Assembly: GCA_050180485.1 (NCBI GenBank)
Contig: JBFXED010000017.1
Location: forward strand, 20,397 to 84,396
Direction of reading: 5' to 3'
Length of the DNA: 64,000 bases
DNA from: CADEGL01 sp050180485
GTDB lineage: Bacteria; Pseudomonadota; Alphaproteobacteria; CADEGL01
Shown: in pieces, positions 1-7,908 of the stretch
Numbering within the stretch: the stretch's first letter is position 1
Layout of the letters: each line of letters starts with the position of its first letter
Program-made: the position numbers and the translations under genes
The notes under the pieces: generated by a model
Told to the model about the DNA's origin: nothing
Database searches by the model: none
Seen by the model: the letters and a program-made list of their open reading frames with translations, nothing else

Positions 1-2
1 CC

Positions 3-287
3 GGAGCCATCGGCGGCAACGCCGCCTTGGGCGCCATGGCCGGTGTCGCCGCCGGCGGCGCGGGCACGTCGGCCTATGACGACATCGCCACCTCCAAGGG
101 CAGCAATCGCATGGTCATCCGCATCCGAGAATGCATGGCCGCCAAGGGCTACACGCTGACCGGTATCGACGCCCAGAATTCGGACGACCCAGGCCCGCCG
201 AAGGATTACAAGGCCGAGCCGGTCGATAACGTCGCGCCGCCCCCACCGGGCTCCGAACCTGCCCGGCCGCCCGCCATTTCGCAGTAA
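3..287 (+). CDS. Glycine-zipper-type envelope protein, 3' part only
   Basis: Only the C-terminal 94 residues are inside the window; the reading frame is open to the left edge, so the true start lies upstream. The visible part begins with an Ala/Gly-rich stretch with small residues at regular spacing (GAIGGNAALGAMAGVAAGG), as in glycine-zipper membrane segments, followed by a motif with Arg-Glu-Cys-Met and Lys-Gly-Tyr that is common at the end of small bacterial envelope lipoproteins, and then a Pro-rich tail. The ATG at 27 is probably internal because the glycine pattern already runs before it. Function unknown; an envelope location is an inference from composition. Confidence 0.55.
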   Translation, partial: GAIGGNAALGAMAGVAAGGAGTSAYDDIATSKGSNRMVIRIRECMAAKGYTLTGIDAQNSDDPGPPKDYKAEPVDNVAPPPPGSEPARPPAISQ

Positions 288-357
288 CGTCGCCGCGATT
301 GACGCCGGCCCGCACGCGGCCGACACTTTCCACGGGCATCGTCACGGGGAGAGTGTC

Positions 358-609
358 ATGGACTTTCTGGCGTGGATCGTGCTGGGGCTGATTGCGGGCG
401 CGATCGCCAAATGGGTCCTGCCGGGCAACGACCCCGGCGGCTTCATCGTCACCATCGTCATCGGCATCGTCGGCGCCGTGATCGGCGGCTTCATCGGTAC
501 GGCGCTGGGCTTCGGCGCGGTCGACGGGCTGAACCTCGGCAGCATCGCCATCGCGGTGCTGGGCTCGATCGTCCTGCTGATGATCTTCCGGGCGATCAGA
601 AGCCGGTAA
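358..609 (+). CDS. GlsB/YeaQ/YmgE family stress-response membrane protein
   Basis: An 83-residue, almost wholly hydrophobic protein with three predicted membrane segments (about residues 3-20, 28-50 and 58-77) rich in Gly and Ile. The opening MDFLAWIVLGLIAGAIAKW and the following PGNDPGG turn are typical of the transglycosylase-associated (GlsB/YeaQ) family of small inner-membrane proteins. Members are often linked to envelope or general stress, but the molecular role is not known. A GGGGAGAG ribosome site lies just before the ATG. It appears to be a single gene. Confidence 0.85.
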   Translation: MDFLAWIVLGLIAGAIAKWVLPGNDPGGFIVTIVIGIVGAVIGGFIGTALGFGAVDGLNLGSIAIAVLGSIVLLMIFRAIRSR

Positions 610-664
610 CTCTACCGGCAATACGCTTGAACTCCGTCATACGTCACGCGCAAGGAGGGTTTAC

Positions 665-1591
665 ATGCCATCCGGACAAGCGTTCCTCGATCAATTGTCA
701 CGCGCAATCTGGTTCGACAACACGCGGGGGCGCCCATTCGTGGTGAACCTGCCGCTGCTGCGGCAGCTGATCGCCGCCGAGCAGAAAGCACTCGCCGGGA
801 CAGGACAGAAAACGCGCACCGACACTGGACAGATGAAGCCCGTGCCGTTCGGCGGCGCCGGTCCGACACCGACTGTCCCTGCCATCGTCATGATCGGCGC
901 GGACGGCCCGGCGACCGGCGGCGACGGCGAGGACGTCTTCCTCGACCAGAAGAACACGAACGGTCACATCTTGATCGCGGCCGGCGGCAACGCCACGCGC
1001 GCAGTCTCGGTACCAACCCGCGGCGGCGACGGCGCATGCCTAGGGGGCTCAGAAGGGCTGACGGTTGGCCTCGGCGGGCACGGTGCGATCACACTCAATC
1101 CGCCCACCATGCCCTACGGCGCCAACGGAACCGACGGCGGACGCGGCGGTCACGGCGCTGCCGGCGTGAAGGGCCAGGGCTGCGTGATCGTGGGCGAAGG
1201 CGGCAACGGCGGCCGGGGCAGCCCCGGGCAGGTCGCGTTACCCGCAAGTCCCGGCTGGCCGCCGGGCGGAATCGGGGGATTCTTCTTGATCCAGCCACGG
1301 CCGCCCGGCACGCCCGGAACCGATGGGGACGACGGCGATGGCGGTGTGGGTTGGGCCATCGGCGAGGATCACGCAGACTACACGGCCGTCGGCGGACGTG
1401 CCTGGCGGCCTCCGGTGCCCACGTGGAACCTGCCCGGCATTCCGCCGGCACCGCTTACTCTCTGGGGTCCTGTGACCAACCCCGGCGCATACGGGCAGCA
1501 CGGGCGTGCCCTGGTCATTCATGGCACGGTCGACGTGACGATCGACTGCCGCAACGGCGACGGAACCGCCGGGACGGAGATGACGCGCTAG
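665..1591 (+). CDS. Glycine-rich protein of unknown function (paralogue A)
   Basis: I do not recognise this 308-residue protein. A strong AAGGAGGG ribosome site (652-659) fixes the ATG. The first ~50 residues form a non-repetitive head (MPSGQAFLDQL, then RPFVV and a basic/Gln-rich helix), and the remaining ~250 residues are very rich in Gly with many GG, GxGG and GGxGG steps broken by short beta-prone stretches such as HILIAAGG and CVIVGEGG. There is no signal peptide or membrane segment. The C-terminus ends in a conserved block with C-x-NGDG-x-AGT. A diverged copy lies at 1753-2643 on the other side of tRNA-His. A repetitive beta-structure is plausible but unproven. Confidence 0.75.
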   Translation: MPSGQAFLDQLSRAIWFDNTRGRPFVVNLPLLRQLIAAEQKALAGTGQKTRTDTGQMKPVPFGGAGPTPTVPAIVMIGADGPATGGDGEDVFLDQKNTNGHILIAAGGNATRAVSVPTRGGDGACLGGSEGLTVGLGGHGAITLNPPTMPYGANGTDGGRGGHGAAGVKGQGCVIVGEGGNGGRGSPGQVALPASPGWPPGGIGGFFLIQPRPPGTPGTDGDDGDGGVGWAIGEDHADYTAVGGRAWRPPVPTWNLPGIPPAPLTLWGPVTNPGAYGQHGRALVIHGTVDVTIDCRNGDGTAGTEMTR

Positions 1592-1603
1592 ATTTTGGAA
1601 AAG

Positions 1604-1680
1604 TGGGGTGTCCAATCGGATTTGAACCGACGACCTTCCGGACCACAACCGGACGCTCTAACCAACTGAGCTATGGACAC
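1604..1680 (-). tRNA. tRNA-His (GTG anticodon)
   Basis: Read on the minus strand this gives a full cloverleaf: acceptor arm GTGTCCA pairing with TGGACAC, D-arm with AGCTCAGTTGGTTAGAGC, anticodon stem TCCGG/CCGGA around a TTGTGGT loop (anticodon GTG, histidine), and T-arm with GGTTCAAATCC. The discriminator base is C and a CCA end is encoded (complement of 1604-1606). An extra G directly 5' of position 1 (complement of 1681) fits the G-1 identity element of tRNA-His. It is squeezed between two paralogous glycine-rich genes, only 12 bp beyond the stop of the first. Confidence 0.95.
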
Positions 1681-1752
1681 CGTCCAAGGCGCTATTTAGA
1701 GGCTGCGGCCGCCTGGCGCAAGCCGTAGGCCCGGTTGTTCAGGGGGATATGC

Positions 1753-2643
1753 ATGCCGGCCGGCCAAGCATTCATCGACCTTCTGGCCAACACGGCCATC
1801 ACTTTCGATCCCAACCTGGCACGCCCCTTTGTGGTCGACCGCGTCGCTTTGCGCAGGATCGCACGAACCGAGCAAGCTGCCCTGGCGGCGGCTTCCCAGC
1901 TCAACCGTCGCGACGAAGGGATCATGAAGTTGAAGCCGATCGGCGGCGGCCCTATTCAACCGGTGCCGACCATCGTCGTACTGGGCGCTGACGGCCCCGC
2001 GGCCGGTGGCGATGGAATCGCGGTCAGTCTGGTCGAACCCGCCTTGCATGGCCGCATCCTGATCGTCATCGGCGGCAGCGGCGTACCCGCCAATCCCGGC
2101 CCGACCAGGGGCGGCGGCGCGATCTGCTTCGGTGGCGGCGGTGACGGTCTCGTCGTCGCATTGTCGGGGCATGGCGGCGACGGTGGCGCGCCGATTGGTG
2201 TGGGCGGCAACGGATGCGATGGTGGACGCGCCGGGGAAGCCGTGGCGGTCGCCTTCTCGCCTGGCGCGGTGGTGGTAGCCGAAGGCGGCAACGGCGGCGC
2301 CTCCAGCATGGGCGCACCAGGCGCGCCCGGTTGGGGCTGGATTCCCGGCCCGGTTCCCATCTTCGGTGGGCGTTGGATCGTGGCGCCCATCCCGGCAGGT
2401 ACCGACGGGTTGTTCGAAGGCGCGGGCGGCAACGCCACGGCGGTCGGCAGCAACAGCACGACGTATGAGTGCCACGGCGGCCAAGCCACCACACCAGCGC
2501 CGGCCTTCGGCGGGCTGACCGGCGTACCGGGGCCGCCCGCCATATCTTTCCCCGGCCACGCCACTGTGGTTTACGAGCCGCCCGGCAGCACCGTGACGTG
2601 CCTCAACGGTGATGGATCGGCCGGAACGCTTAAGACGCGCTGA
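1753..2643 (+). CDS. Glycine-rich protein of unknown function (paralogue B)
   Basis: A 296-residue diverged copy of the protein at 665-1591: the same head (MPAGQAFIDLL, RPFVV about 30 residues in), the same Gly-rich body with GG and GxGG steps and repeated GGNG turns, and the same tail (C-LNGDG-x-AGT-x-KTR). I chose the ATG at 1753 because an AGGGGG site (1741-1746) sits just upstream and the match with paralogue A begins there; a TTG at 1735 in the same frame is less likely. There is no signal peptide. Function unknown. The stop is 3 bp from the convergent aminotransferase gene. Confidence 0.75.
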   Translation: MPAGQAFIDLLANTAITFDPNLARPFVVDRVALRRIARTEQAALAAASQLNRRDEGIMKLKPIGGGPIQPVPTIVVLGADGPAAGGDGIAVSLVEPALHGRILIVIGGSGVPANPGPTRGGGAICFGGGGDGLVVALSGHGGDGGAPIGVGGNGCDGGRAGEAVAVAFSPGAVVVAEGGNGGASSMGAPGAPGWGWIPGPVPIFGGRWIVAPIPAGTDGLFEGAGGNATAVGSNSTTYECHGGQATTPAPAFGGLTGVPGPPAISFPGHATVVYEPPGSTVTCLNGDGSAGTLKTR

Positions 2644-2646
2644 ATC

Positions 2647-3810
2647 TCAACCCGTGCCGAAATGCTTGGCCAGGCGGCGGCTGGCTTCGTCCAGCACGGC
2701 GTCCTGCTTGCAGAAGGCGAAGCGGATCAGCGTGCGCGGCACTTCGCCCTCGTAGAGCACCGACAGCGGAATGGTGGCCACGCGCGCCTCGGCCACCAGG
2801 CGCTTGGAGAACTCCACATCATCGCCGTTGAAGCCCAGCTTCTTGATGTCGACCGTGATGAAATAGGTGCCGTGGCAGGGCAGCACGTCGAGGCCCGCGC
2901 GAGACAGGCCCGCGGCCAGGCGGTCGCGCTTGCCCTGAAGCTCGGACGCCAGGCTCGCGAAATAGGCGTCGTCCTTGCCCAAGCCGTAGGCCACCGCCTT
3001 CTGCGTCGCGGGTGCCACGCTGAAGATCACGGCCTGGTGCGCGCGGAAGATGGGCTGCCACAGATTGGGCGGTGCCGTGACGTAGCCGATCTTCCAGCCG
3101 GTCAGCGAGAACGTCTTGCCGGCCGAGCCGATGCGCGCGCAACGGTCGCGCATGCCGGGCAAGGTCATCAGCGGAATATGCTTCAGCCCATCGAAGACCA
3201 AATGCTCGTACACTTCGTCGCACACGGCATAGGTGTCGAACTCCAGCATCAGATCGGCGATGTATTGCAGCTCGTCGCGGCTGAACACCTTGCCGGTCGG
3301 ATTCATCGGGCTGTTGACGACGATCAGCTTGGTCTTGGGCGAGAAGGCGCGGCGCAACTCCTCGCGCGGCAGCTTCCAATCGGGCGGCTGCAGCCGCACC
3401 AGCTTCGGGATCGCACCCGCGCGGCGCACCATGGGCAGATACGTGTCGAAGGTGGGCTCGAACAGAACCACCTCGTCGCCCGGTTCGATCAGGCCGAGGA
3501 AGCAAGAGGCCAGCGCGTGCGTGGCGCCGGACGTGACCACCACTTCCTTCTGCCAGTCGATATCGAGTCCGTAGAACCGCTTGCCGTGCGTGGCCACCGC
3601 CTGGCGCAGCTCGGGCAGGCCCGGCGACGGCGGATATTGGTTCGGCCCGTTCTCGGTCGCCTCGACGGCGACGCGGCGCACATCGTCGGGTCCGTTCGTG
3701 TCCGGGAACCCCTGCCCTAGATTGACGGCGTCGTGCTCGCGCGCAAGGCGCGACATCACTTCGAACACCGAGGTTTCGTAAGCGGACAGGACGGAATTGG
3801 CGGGCTTCAC
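2647..3810 (-). CDS. PLP-dependent class I/II aminotransferase
   Basis: This 387-residue protein has the full fold-type I signature: the NLGQGFPD opening typical of the kynurenine/methionine/glutamine aminotransferase subgroup, a Tyr-containing NQYPPSPG loop, VTSGATHAL, NPTG around Asn170, DEVYE with Asp198 and Tyr201, and S-x-GK-TFS-x-TGWK with the PLP-binding Lys232. It should move an amino group between an amino acid and 2-oxoglutarate or another oxo acid in the cytoplasm; the exact substrate cannot be read from sequence. It is transcribed away from glnBA and shares the ~250-bp regulatory gap with it, so nitrogen control is possible. Confidence 0.88.
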   Translation of the reverse strand: MKPANSVLSAYETSVFEVMSRLAREHDAVNLGQGFPDTNGPDDVRRVAVEATENGPNQYPPSPGLPELRQAVATHGKRFYGLDIDWQKEVVVTSGATHALASCFLGLIEPGDEVVLFEPTFDTYLPMVRRAGAIPKLVRLQPPDWKLPREELRRAFSPKTKLIVVNSPMNPTGKVFSRDELQYIADLMLEFDTYAVCDEVYEHLVFDGLKHIPLMTLPGMRDRCARIGSAGKTFSLTGWKIGYVTAPPNLWQPIFRAHQAVIFSVAPATQKAVAYGLGKDDAYFASLASELQGKRDRLAAGLSRAGLDVLPCHGTYFITVDIKKLGFNGDDVEFSKRLVAEARVATIPLSVLYEGEVPRTLIRFAFCKQDAVLDEASRRLAKHFGTG

Positions 3811-3884
3811 GCGAGCTCTCCCCGGGGCGGCGAACGGTGGGCGCTTTTACACCAAAGCGCCGCCGCGCCCAATAATTCGGCTAA

Positions 3885-3901
3885 TGCCTAATATTTAGGC
3901 A
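3885..3901. promoter_or_regulatory. Perfect TGC-N11-GCA palindrome, candidate NtrC enhancer
   Basis: The arms TGCCTAA (3885-3891) and TTAGGCA (3895-3901) are perfect inverted copies around TAT. The overall shape TGC-N11-GCA has the length and end bases of NtrC sites. It lies about 75-90 bp upstream of the sigma-54-type element, where such an enhancer would be expected. The inner bases are not the classic CACC/GGTG, so the assignment is tentative. Confidence 0.45.
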
Positions 3902-3974
3902 TGACTCCCGCCACTTCGTTGCCCAGCCAATAAACAATTCGAGCCGAATCAAGGTTTTACGGAACACCCGCCGC

Positions 3975-3990
3975 TGGCACAGCGGGTGCA
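3975..3990 (+). promoter_or_regulatory. Sigma-54 type promoter for glnBA
   Basis: TGGCAC (3975-3980), five bases, then GTGCA (3986-3990): the GG and GC dinucleotides are 10 bp apart as in -24/-12 promoters. The element is about 70 bp before the glnB start, leaving room for a short leader. Nitrogen control of glnBA from such promoters is established in many proteobacteria. Confidence 0.7.
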
Positions 3991-4060
3991 ATAGAAAGAG
4001 CGACATCATGTTGAATGGCCGCGCCCGCTATGGCGTGGCCCAGCCTTGCGCGGAGCGCCC

Positions 4061-4399
4061 ATGAAGAAGATCGAAGCCATCATCAAACCGTTCAAGCTGG
4101 AAGAAGTTAAAGAGGCGCTCAACGAACTGGGCCTCAAGGGGCTGACCGTCACCGAGGTGAAGGGCTTCGGCCGCCAGAAAGGCCATACCGAACTCTATCG
4201 CGGCGCCGAGTACGTGGTCGATTTCCTGCCCAAGGTGAAGATCGAGGTCGTCCTCGAGGACGCACTGGTCGACCGCGCCGTGGAGGCCATCCAGAACGCG
4301 GCCAACACGGGCCGAATCGGCGACGGCAAGATTTTCGTCATCCCGATCGAGGAAGTGATTCGCATCCGCACCGGCGAACGCGGCGCGGACGCGATCTAA
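4061..4399 (+). CDS. glnB: Nitrogen regulatory protein P-II
   Basis: The 112-residue length and the start MKKIEAIIKPFKLEEVKEAL are those of GlnB. The T-loop carries Tyr51 (the uridylylation site, in RGAEY-VVDF) and the neighbouring Tyr46; GRQKGH and the B-loop region follow. The trimeric protein senses 2-oxoglutarate and ATP/ADP and is modified by GlnD, passing nitrogen status to GlnE and NtrB. I used the ATG at 4061, with GGAG just upstream, rather than an in-frame TTG at 4046, because the family begins there. It is followed at 63 bp by glnA, forming a glnBA operon behind a sigma-54-type promoter. Confidence 0.97.
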   Translation: MKKIEAIIKPFKLEEVKEALNELGLKGLTVTEVKGFGRQKGHTELYRGAEYVVDFLPKVKIEVVLEDALVDRAVEAIQNAANTGRIGDGKIFVIPIEEVIRIRTGERGADAI

Positions 4400-4462
4400 A
4401 ACGAGCAGACGGGCGGCGACGCCCGCGGACCACACTCCCACCCTATGGCACGAGGACAAGGC

Positions 4463-5869
4463 ATGTCTGTTGAAAAAGTCATGAAGCTGATCAAGGACAA
4501 CGAGGTCAAATACGTCGATCTCCGCTTCACCGATTCCCGCGGCAAGTGGCATCACGTGGCGCAGGAAATCGGCACGATGGACGAGGCGGCGTTCGCCGAC
4601 GGCATCATGTTCGACGGCTCCTCCATCGCCGGGTGGAAGGGTATCAACGAGTCCGACATGATCCTGATGCCGGACACGGCGACCGCCGTGATGGACCCGT
4701 TCTCGGCCCAGCCCAGCCTGATCATCGTCTGCGACGTGATCGAGCCCTCGACCGGCCAGGGCTATAGCCGCGACCCGCGCTCGGTCGCCAAGCGCGCCGA
4801 GGCGTATCTCAAATCCAGCGGCATCGGCGACACGGCCTATATCGGCCCCGAGGCCGAGTTCTTCGTCTTCGACGACGTGCGCTACGAGGTCGGCATGAAC
4901 ACCGGCTTCTACAAGCTCGACTCCGAGGAAGGCCCATGGGGCACCGGCCGCGAGCTCGAGATGGGCAACCGGGGCCACCGCCCGCCGGTCAAGGGCGGCT
5001 ACTTCCCCGTTCCGCCGCTCGACAGCGGTTCGGACCTGCGCGCCGAGATGCTGTCCTTCATCAAGGAAATGGGCGTCACGGTCGAAAAACATCACCACGA
5101 AGTCGCGCCCGCGCAACACGAGCTGGGCATCAAGTTCGACACGCTGGTGAAATGCGCCGACGCGATGCAGATCTACAAGTATTGCGTCCACATGGTTGCC
5201 GACAATTACGGCAAGTCGGCCACCTTCATGCCGAAGCCCATCAAGGGCGACAACGGCTCGGGCATGCACGTGCACCAGTCGATCTGGAAGGGTGGCAAGC
5301 CCCTGTTCGCGGGCTCGGGCTATGCCGACCTGTCGGACACGGCGCTCTACTATATCGGCGGCATCATCAAGCACGCCAAGGCGCTGAACGCCTTCACCAA
5401 CCCGCTGACCAACAGCTACAAGCGCCTGATCCCGGGCTTCGAGGCCCCCGTCCTCCTGGCCTATTCGGCGCGCAACCGCTCGGCCTCGTGCCGCATCCCC
5501 TACGTCGCGAGCCCCAACGGCAAGCGCGTCGAGGTGCGCTTCCCGGATCCGGGCGCCAATCCGTACCTGGCCTACGCCGCCATGCTGATGGCCGGCCTCG
5601 ACGGCATCGAGAACCGCATCCATCCGGGCGACCCGATGGACAAGAACCTCTACGACCTGCCGCCGGAGGAGTTGAAGAACGTTCCGACCGTCTGCGGCTC
5701 GCTACGCGAGGCCATCCAGAACCTCGACGGCGACCGTGCCTTCCTCAAGAAGGGCGACGTGTTCTCCGACGATCTGATCGACGCCTATCTGGAGCTGAAG
5801 TGGGAAGAGGTGTACGCGTTCGAGCACACCCCGCACCCGATCGAGTTCCAGATGTACTACTCGGTCTGA
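4463..5869 (+). CDS. glnA: Glutamine synthetase type I
   Basis: This 468-residue protein is nearly identical in length to the E. coli enzyme and carries the class signatures: MFDGSS near residue 50, the ATP/glutamate region around KPIKGDNGSGMH, the PGANPYLAYAAM block, and Tyr397 in NLYDLP, the adenylylation site used by GlnE. It makes glutamine from glutamate, ammonia and ATP as a cytoplasmic dodecamer. I chose the ATG at 4463 because GAGGACAAGG precedes it; the in-frame ATG at 4445 would add six residues. It is the second gene of the glnBA operon, and a strong terminator follows 27 bp after the stop. Confidence 0.97.
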   Translation: MSVEKVMKLIKDNEVKYVDLRFTDSRGKWHHVAQEIGTMDEAAFADGIMFDGSSIAGWKGINESDMILMPDTATAVMDPFSAQPSLIIVCDVIEPSTGQGYSRDPRSVAKRAEAYLKSSGIGDTAYIGPEAEFFVFDDVRYEVGMNTGFYKLDSEEGPWGTGRELEMGNRGHRPPVKGGYFPVPPLDSGSDLRAEMLSFIKEMGVTVEKHHHEVAPAQHELGIKFDTLVKCADAMQIYKYCVHMVADNYGKSATFMPKPIKGDNGSGMHVHQSIWKGGKPLFAGSGYADLSDTALYYIGGIIKHAKALNAFTNPLTNSYKRLIPGFEAPVLLAYSARNRSASCRIPYVASPNGKRVEVRFPDPGANPYLAYAAMLMAGLDGIENRIHPGDPMDKNLYDLPPEELKNVPTVCGSLREAIQNLDGDRAFLKKGDVFSDDLIDAYLELKWEEVYAFEHTPHPIEFQMYYSV

Positions 5870-5895
5870 TCGCGCGGTCGACCGGATATCAAGGC

Positions 5896-5931
5896 GAAGG
5901 GCCGTTCCGCGAGGAACGGCCCTTCTTCTTT
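5896..5931 (+). terminator. Rho-independent terminator after glnA
   Basis: A perfect 13-bp stem, GAAGGGCCGTTCC (5896-5908) with GGAACGGCCCTTC (5913-5925) around GCGA, followed by a T-rich tract. It ends the glnBA transcript. Confidence 0.9.
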
Positions 5932-5981
5932 GCATCGAGTTCGTGCATAAGAGGCAGATCGCATATTCAAGGAGAGACGCG

Positions 5982-6350
5982 ATGAGTCTCTGCGACCTCT
6001 GCCCCGATCCCGGTTATTGCTGCCGCGGCCTTGTGCTGACCAGCGACAAGAAGGGCGATGTGACGGCCAAGGACGGCACGCTCGTATTTCCCGCCGAGGA
6101 AGGCATCTGGGCGGTGCACGACTATATCGAGCGCAACAACATGCCGTTCCAGCCGGTGGACATCGAGCGCAGCTACCGGATCAACGGCAGGAAATACAAC
6201 TCCTGGACGCTCAACTGCCCCAAGCTGGGGCGCGACGGGCGCTGCGGCGCCTACGAGGACCGGCCCGAGAACTGCCGCAACTTCGAGGCCAGCACCACGA
6301 AGACGCCCACCTGCGTGTTCTACAAGGTCAAGAGCATCGGCGGCGTCTGA
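5982..6350 (+). CDS. Small cysteine-cluster protein (YkgJ-like)
   Basis: A 122-residue cytoplasmic protein with an N-terminal C-x2-C-x5-CC cluster (SLCDLCPDPGYCCRG) and further Cys pairs in the C-terminal half (NCPKL, RCGAY, NCRNF, TCVF). This arrangement resembles the YkgJ-type zinc or iron-cluster binding family, whose role is unknown. AAGGAGAG (5969-5976) points to the ATG at 5982 rather than the GTG at 5943. The gene stands alone between the glnA terminator and a bidirectional hairpin. Metal binding is inferred from the cysteines. Confidence 0.7.
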   Translation: MSLCDLCPDPGYCCRGLVLTSDKKGDVTAKDGTLVFPAEEGIWAVHDYIERNNMPFQPVDIERSYRINGRKYNSWTLNCPKLGRDGRCGAYEDRPENCRNFEASTTKTPTCVFYKVKSIGGV

Positions 6351-6363
6351 AGCTAAAAAAATA

Positions 6364-6391
6364 AAAAGGGGAGGCTTCCACCTCCCCTTTT
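6364..6391. terminator. Bidirectional terminator hairpin
   Basis: AAAAGGGGAGG (6364-6374) pairs with CCTCCCCTTTT (6381-6391). A and T runs on both flanks let it stop the gene at 5982-6350 and the convergent binding-protein gene at 6404-7660. Confidence 0.85.
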
Positions 6392-6403
6392 CACGTCACG
6401 CCG

Positions 6404-7660
6404 TCAAGGTTTGACGGCTTTCGGATTTTTACCGACATCGAAGGTTGCCGGATCGGCGCTGGTGAATTCATAGAAAACCGGGCGGAACTGGGAGCAATCG
6501 CCGTTCGGCCGGCAGGTGATTTCGCCCGTCAGGCCCTTCATACCCTTGGTCGTGATGATGGCCTGCTGGAGCTTGGAGATCGGGATGTAGGTTGCGTCCT
6601 TCTCCTGCACCGCCACCTTCTCGATCGACTTCGCGGCCAACATGTAGGCGTCGTAGCCATAGGCCGTCCAAGCCGTGGACGGTCCTTCACCGAACTTCTT
6701 CTCGTACTTCTTGAGAAGCGTTTTATAACCATCGCCCTGGGAGTCCGCGTCCAACGGCGGCGAGATGATCGGAAAACCGACGATCGCCTTGCCACCCACG
6801 GCGACGAAGTTCTTGTCGAGCACGTTGTCTGATCCCATCAGCATCACGTCCTTGAAGCCGTCCACCTGTTTGGCTTGCTGGACGATATGGGCCGTGGCCG
6901 CGATGTAGGTCGGGAAGAACACCATTTGCGGCTTCGCTGTCGTAAGGCGCGTCAGCATCGGGCGCATATCGACGTCCGTTGGGGCGATGGCTTCGACCGC
7001 GACGATAGTGCCGCCCAGGCTCTTGAACTTGTTCGCGAACGCCGAAGCCAGGCCTTCGACATAAGCCGTGCCGTCATGAATAGCGGCGGCCTTATCGAAC
7101 TTCTTCGTATTTCGCGCCCACTCGGCCAGCGCTTCGCCCTCGAACAAGGCGTTGAAGATGACTCGCGAGAAACCCTCGAAACCCGGACCACGGGTCTTGA
7201 CGTCCGTCAGCTTGGGGGAGGCCGCGAGGATAGCGATATTAGGAATACCAGCCTTCCAAAGAATCGGCGCCGCAGGTGTGGTAGCGGGCGAACAACTCGA
7301 ACCGAGCGCGATGACGACTTGCTGGTTGGCTGCGATCTTCGTTGCCGCGGTCTGACCGCCCTCGGCGTTGCACGCATCGTCCTCGGCCATGAATTTGACC
7401 GGATGGCCGAGCAGCTTATCTCCCATGTCCGCTACCGCGATCTGCGCGCCGCGGTAAGGATCGAGGCCCTGGCCAACATCGGGTCCCGATAGAACCTCGT
7501 AGAGGCCGATCACGATCGGCTGCCCTTTCGGGATTTTCACCACGCGGACCGGATCCTCGACCGGCCCGACCTTAACGGCCCAGGCCGCATTCGACCCAAA
7601 GGCGACGGCGCCCAATAGACTGGCGCCTATCAGCAATGCGCGAGATCTCGACATAGCCAT
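6404..7660 (-). CDS. LIV-type ABC transporter substrate-binding protein (paralogue 1)
   Basis: A 418-residue exported protein with a clear signal peptide (about residues 1-28, ending AWA) and the two-lobed periplasmic binding fold of the branched-chain amino acid (LivJ/LivK) class: G-LYEVLSGP near the N-terminus, DPYRGAQIA, DDACNAEGGQTAATKIA, and SSCSPAT in the ligand cleft region. A C-terminal TCRPNGDC pair could form a disulphide. It would deliver an amino acid or similar small ligand to an inner-membrane ABC transporter, but no permease or ATPase gene is adjacent. It is the most diverged of three tandem paralogues, each with its own terminator. Confidence 0.9.
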   Translation of the reverse strand: MAMSRSRALLIGASLLGAVAFGSNAAWAVKVGPVEDPVRVVKIPKGQPIVIGLYEVLSGPDVGQGLDPYRGAQIAVADMGDKLLGHPVKFMAEDDACNAEGGQTAATKIAANQQVVIALGSSCSPATTPAAPILWKAGIPNIAILAASPKLTDVKTRGPGFEGFSRVIFNALFEGEALAEWARNTKKFDKAAAIHDGTAYVEGLASAFANKFKSLGGTIVAVEAIAPTDVDMRPMLTRLTTAKPQMVFFPTYIAATAHIVQQAKQVDGFKDVMLMGSDNVLDKNFVAVGGKAIVGFPIISPPLDADSQGDGYKTLLKKYEKKFGEGPSTAWTAYGYDAYMLAAKSIEKVAVQEKDATYIPISKLQQAIITTKGMKGLTGEITCRPNGDCSQFRPVFYEFTSADPATFDVGKNPKAVKP

Positions 7661-7853
7661 GACGACACTCCTCCAAACCGCGATTGTTTTTCGGAAAACG
7701 GCGCCGGCGGTCTCAGCGACCTATCCCCCGTCCACGCTCCCTTTTTCACGATGTCGAACCCGGCCATCCCCCCCGGCCGGACCTGGCATTATCGGCAGAT
7801 GGGCCGAGGATAGGCAATAAGGCCGACCGACGACGGGTAATCTCGCTCACGCA

Positions 7854-7882
7854 CAAAAACGGGGGAGGCTTTCGCCTCCCCC
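7854..7882 (-). terminator. Terminator of binding-protein paralogue 2
   Basis: GGGGGAGGC (7861-7869) and GCCTCCCCC (7874-7882) form a 9-bp stem with a four-base loop. On the minus strand the hairpin is followed by GTTTTTG. It closely resembles the hairpins after the other two paralogues. Confidence 0.85.
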
Positions 7883-7908
7883 GCGTAGGTTCCAATCCGA
7901 AGCGTGTT

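Noticed and set aside
1592..1752. Phage-type attachment site at tRNA-His
   Set aside because: No integrase gene and no direct repeat of the tRNA 3' end were seen in the window, so integration is only a hypothesis.
2662..3720. 352-codon open frame on the plus strand over the aminotransferase gene
   Set aside because: It is antisense to a gene with all fold-type I motifs, is rich in Arg/His/Gln, and has no recognisable domain; long shadows are normal in GC-rich DNA.
4028..5623. 531-codon minus-strand frame over glnB and glnA
   Set aside because: It is the mirror of two certain genes; its composition (Asp/His/Val-rich) is that of antisense translation.
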